Shown here piece after piece: positions 62,679-64,000 of a DNA stretch of 64,000 nucleotides; the first letter of the stretch is position 1; each line of letters starts with the position of its first letter. The stretch comes from Telopea speciosissima (taxonomy: Eukaryota; Streptophyta; Magnoliopsida; Proteales; Proteaceae). Location of the stretch: NCBI RefSeq assembly GCF_018873765.1, contig NC_057922.1, positions 66,426,755 through 66,490,754 of the forward strand, read 5' to 3'. The notes under the pieces were generated by a model that saw only the letters and a list, made by a program, of their open reading frames with translations, did no database searches and was not told the origin of the DNA. Both the position numbers and the translations under genes were made by a program.

Positions 62679-64000
62679 TCAAGCTGGAGCATATATATCA
62701 ATCATGCCCAGCTTGTTACAAATATACTCTATCCTCCCATTACCCAATGATTTGGTAAATACATCTGCAAGCTGCTCTCCAGTTCTGATATGACTAGGAA
62801 GAATCACTCCACTCTGCATCTTTTCCCGAACAAAATGGCAATCAATCTCAATGTGCTTCGTCCTCTCATGGAACACAGGATTGGAAGCAATATGGATTGA
62901 TGCCTGATTATCACACCATAATTGCATGGCAGTTGGAACCTTGAAACCCAACTCAGACAATAGCTGTTGTATCCACATTAATTCGCATGTTACTTGCGCC
63001 ATAGCTCTGTATTCCGACTCAGCACTGGAACGAGCCACCACACTCTGCTTTTTGCTCTTCCATGAAAACAGATTTCCTCCAACAAAAGTGCAGTACCCAG
63101 TAGTTGACCTCCTGTCAGTTGGGGACCCTGCCCAATCAGCATCTGAAAACCCCTCAACTCTACTATGTCCATGATCTCGATACACAATTCCTCTACCCGA
63201 GGCCTTTTTGAGATACCTTAGGATGCGTACAACTGCATCCCAATGAGATGTCCGAGGAGAGGAAAGGAACTGACTGACCACACTCACTGGAAAAGCAATG
63301 TCAGGTCGAGTAACTATCAAATAATTCAGCTTACCCACCAATCTTCTATATTTCTCAGGATCATCAAGGCCATCTCCCCCTTCGGCTACAAGTCTCACAT
63401 TCTGGTCCATGGGTGTGTCAATCGGCTTAGCACCTAGCATACCTGTCTCAGTAAGTAGATCCAATACATACTTCCGTTGTGATAGGAAAACTCCTTTCCG
63501 AGACTGTGCCACTTCAATTCCCAAAAAATATTTTAATTTCCCCAAGTCCTTGGTCTGAAATTTCTGTTGAAGATATGACTTCAACTCTGTTATACCAACT
63601 GAATCATCACCTGTAATGATAATATCATCAACGTACACAATCAGAAAAATCCTCCCTGCATTTGATTGTCTATAGAAGAATGAATGATCACTTCCACACC
63701 TGGACATGCCAAAGGCCAAGACAACTTCAGTAAATCTGCCAAACCACGCACGGGGAGACTGTTTCAGCCCATATAAAGATTTCTTTAATTTGCACACCAT
63801 CCCAAACTCCCCCTGAGCAACAAACCCGGGTGGTTGCTCCATATAAACCTCCTCCTGTAGAGTCCCATGTAGGAATGCATTCTTAACATCAAGCTGAAAC
63901 AAGGGCCAATGATATGTAGCTACAAGAGATATCAAAATACGAACAGACGCAAGTTTGTCCACCGGAGAGAATGTATCCAAGTAGTCCTTACCATACACCT
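62679..64000 (-). CDS. Copia polyprotein, reverse transcriptase and RNase H part (5' part beyond edge)
   Basis: About 440 codons without a stop. Order: YGKDYLDTFSPVDKLASVR, FQLDVKNAFLHGTLQEEVYM and LKKSLYGLKQSPRAWF, then the active-site YVDDIIITG (near 63620), LGKLKYFLGIEVA and GKLNYLIVTRPDIAFPVSVV. RNase H follows with DADWAGSPTDRRSTTGYC, VARSSAESEYRAMA, LWCDNQASIHIA and the C-terminal LADVFTKSL. The catalytic Asp pair and the RNase H Asp/Glu residues are present. The upstream integrase, protease and gag must lie to the right of the window. It copies the element's RNA into DNA in cytoplasmic particles. Confidence 0.93.
   Translation of the reverse strand, partial: VYGKDYLDTFSPVDKLASVRILISLVATYHWPLFQLDVKNAFLHGTLQEEVYMEQPPGFVAQGEFGMVCKLKKSLYGLKQSPRAWFGRFTEVVLAFGMSRCGSDHSFFYRQSNAGRIFLIVYVDDIIITGDDSVGITELKSYLQQKFQTKDLGKLKYFLGIEVAQSRKGVFLSQRKYVLDLLTETGMLGAKPIDTPMDQNVRLVAEGGDGLDDPEKYRRLVGKLNYLIVTRPDIAFPVSVVSQFLSSPRTSHWDAVVRILRYLKKASGRGIVYRDHGHSRVEGFSDADWAGSPTDRRSTTGYCTFVGGNLFSWKSKKQSVVARSSAESEYRAMAQVTCELMWIQQLLSELGFKVPTAMQLWCDNQASIHIASNPVFHERTKHIEIDCHFVREKMQSGVILPSHIRTGEQLADVFTKSLGNGRIEYICNKLGMIDIYAPA

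Larger units (their letters stand above)
62432..64000 (-). mobile_element. Ty1/Copia element inserted in the hAT transposase (continues past right edge)
   Basis: Minus strand: polymerase frame (64000-62679), polypurine tract CTTGAGGGGGAG overlapping the stop codon (about 62672-62683), then the 3' LTR 62671-62432. The other LTR is outside the window. The LTR interrupts an otherwise readable transposase codon series. An open polymerase frame suggests a young copy. Confidence 0.88.

Overview
This is nuclear DNA of a flowering plant. Three housekeeping genes with plant-type proteins and GT-AG introns (sucrose synthase, translation initiation factor eIF3k, 40S ribosomal protein SA) lie in a background of LTR retrotransposons, LINEs, hAT elements, fold-back MITEs, pseudogenes and a nuclear copy of plastid DNA. 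The species cannot be fixed from the sequence alone. Nothing here is bacterial or viral.

Layout. 1-4270: 5' two thirds of a sucrose synthase gene on the minus strand, with its leader intron and TATA box. 4300-16100: no convincing gene. It holds a diverged direct duplication, fold-back elements, an 817-bp hAT-type element with a perfect 8-bp target duplication, a tRNA-derived sequence and short tandem repeats. 16109-23605: an adenylate kinase pseudogene split inside an exon by a Ty3-type LTR retroelement of the non-autonomous, large-derivative kind. The element shows the footprint of a collapsed tandem array. 24386-32314: a small hAT MITE, then a complete eight-exon eIF3k gene whose 3.6-kb first intron carries RTE-LINE and Copia relics. 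32315-36000: fold-back repeat, plastid rpoC1 fragment, AT-rich DNA. 36000-40050: a Copia relic whose putative LTR was hit by a 5'-truncated L1 LINE, next to a dead receptor-like kinase fragment. 40482-46690: a nearly full-length but decayed L1 LINE on the minus strand. 46838-52033: a second hAT MITE, then a complete five-exon RPSA gene. 52600-61500: tandem duplications, SINE/LINE debris and the last three exons of an unrecognised minus-strand gene. 61594-64000: a hAT transposase pseudogene cut by an apparently young Copia element whose polymerase frame is open to the right edge.

The genes do not form a functional cluster and each has its own promoter. The most informative structures are the LTR-element insertion in the adenylate kinase exon (intact TGCCC target duplication, an 11-bp stub of a third LTR, a second primer-binding site), the hAT-type MITEs upstream of eIF3k and RPSA, the nested L1-in-Copia insertion, and amber codons at positions where two gene families normally carry glutamine. 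I did not find a credible new molecular system; the novelty is in the structure and history of the mobile elements.
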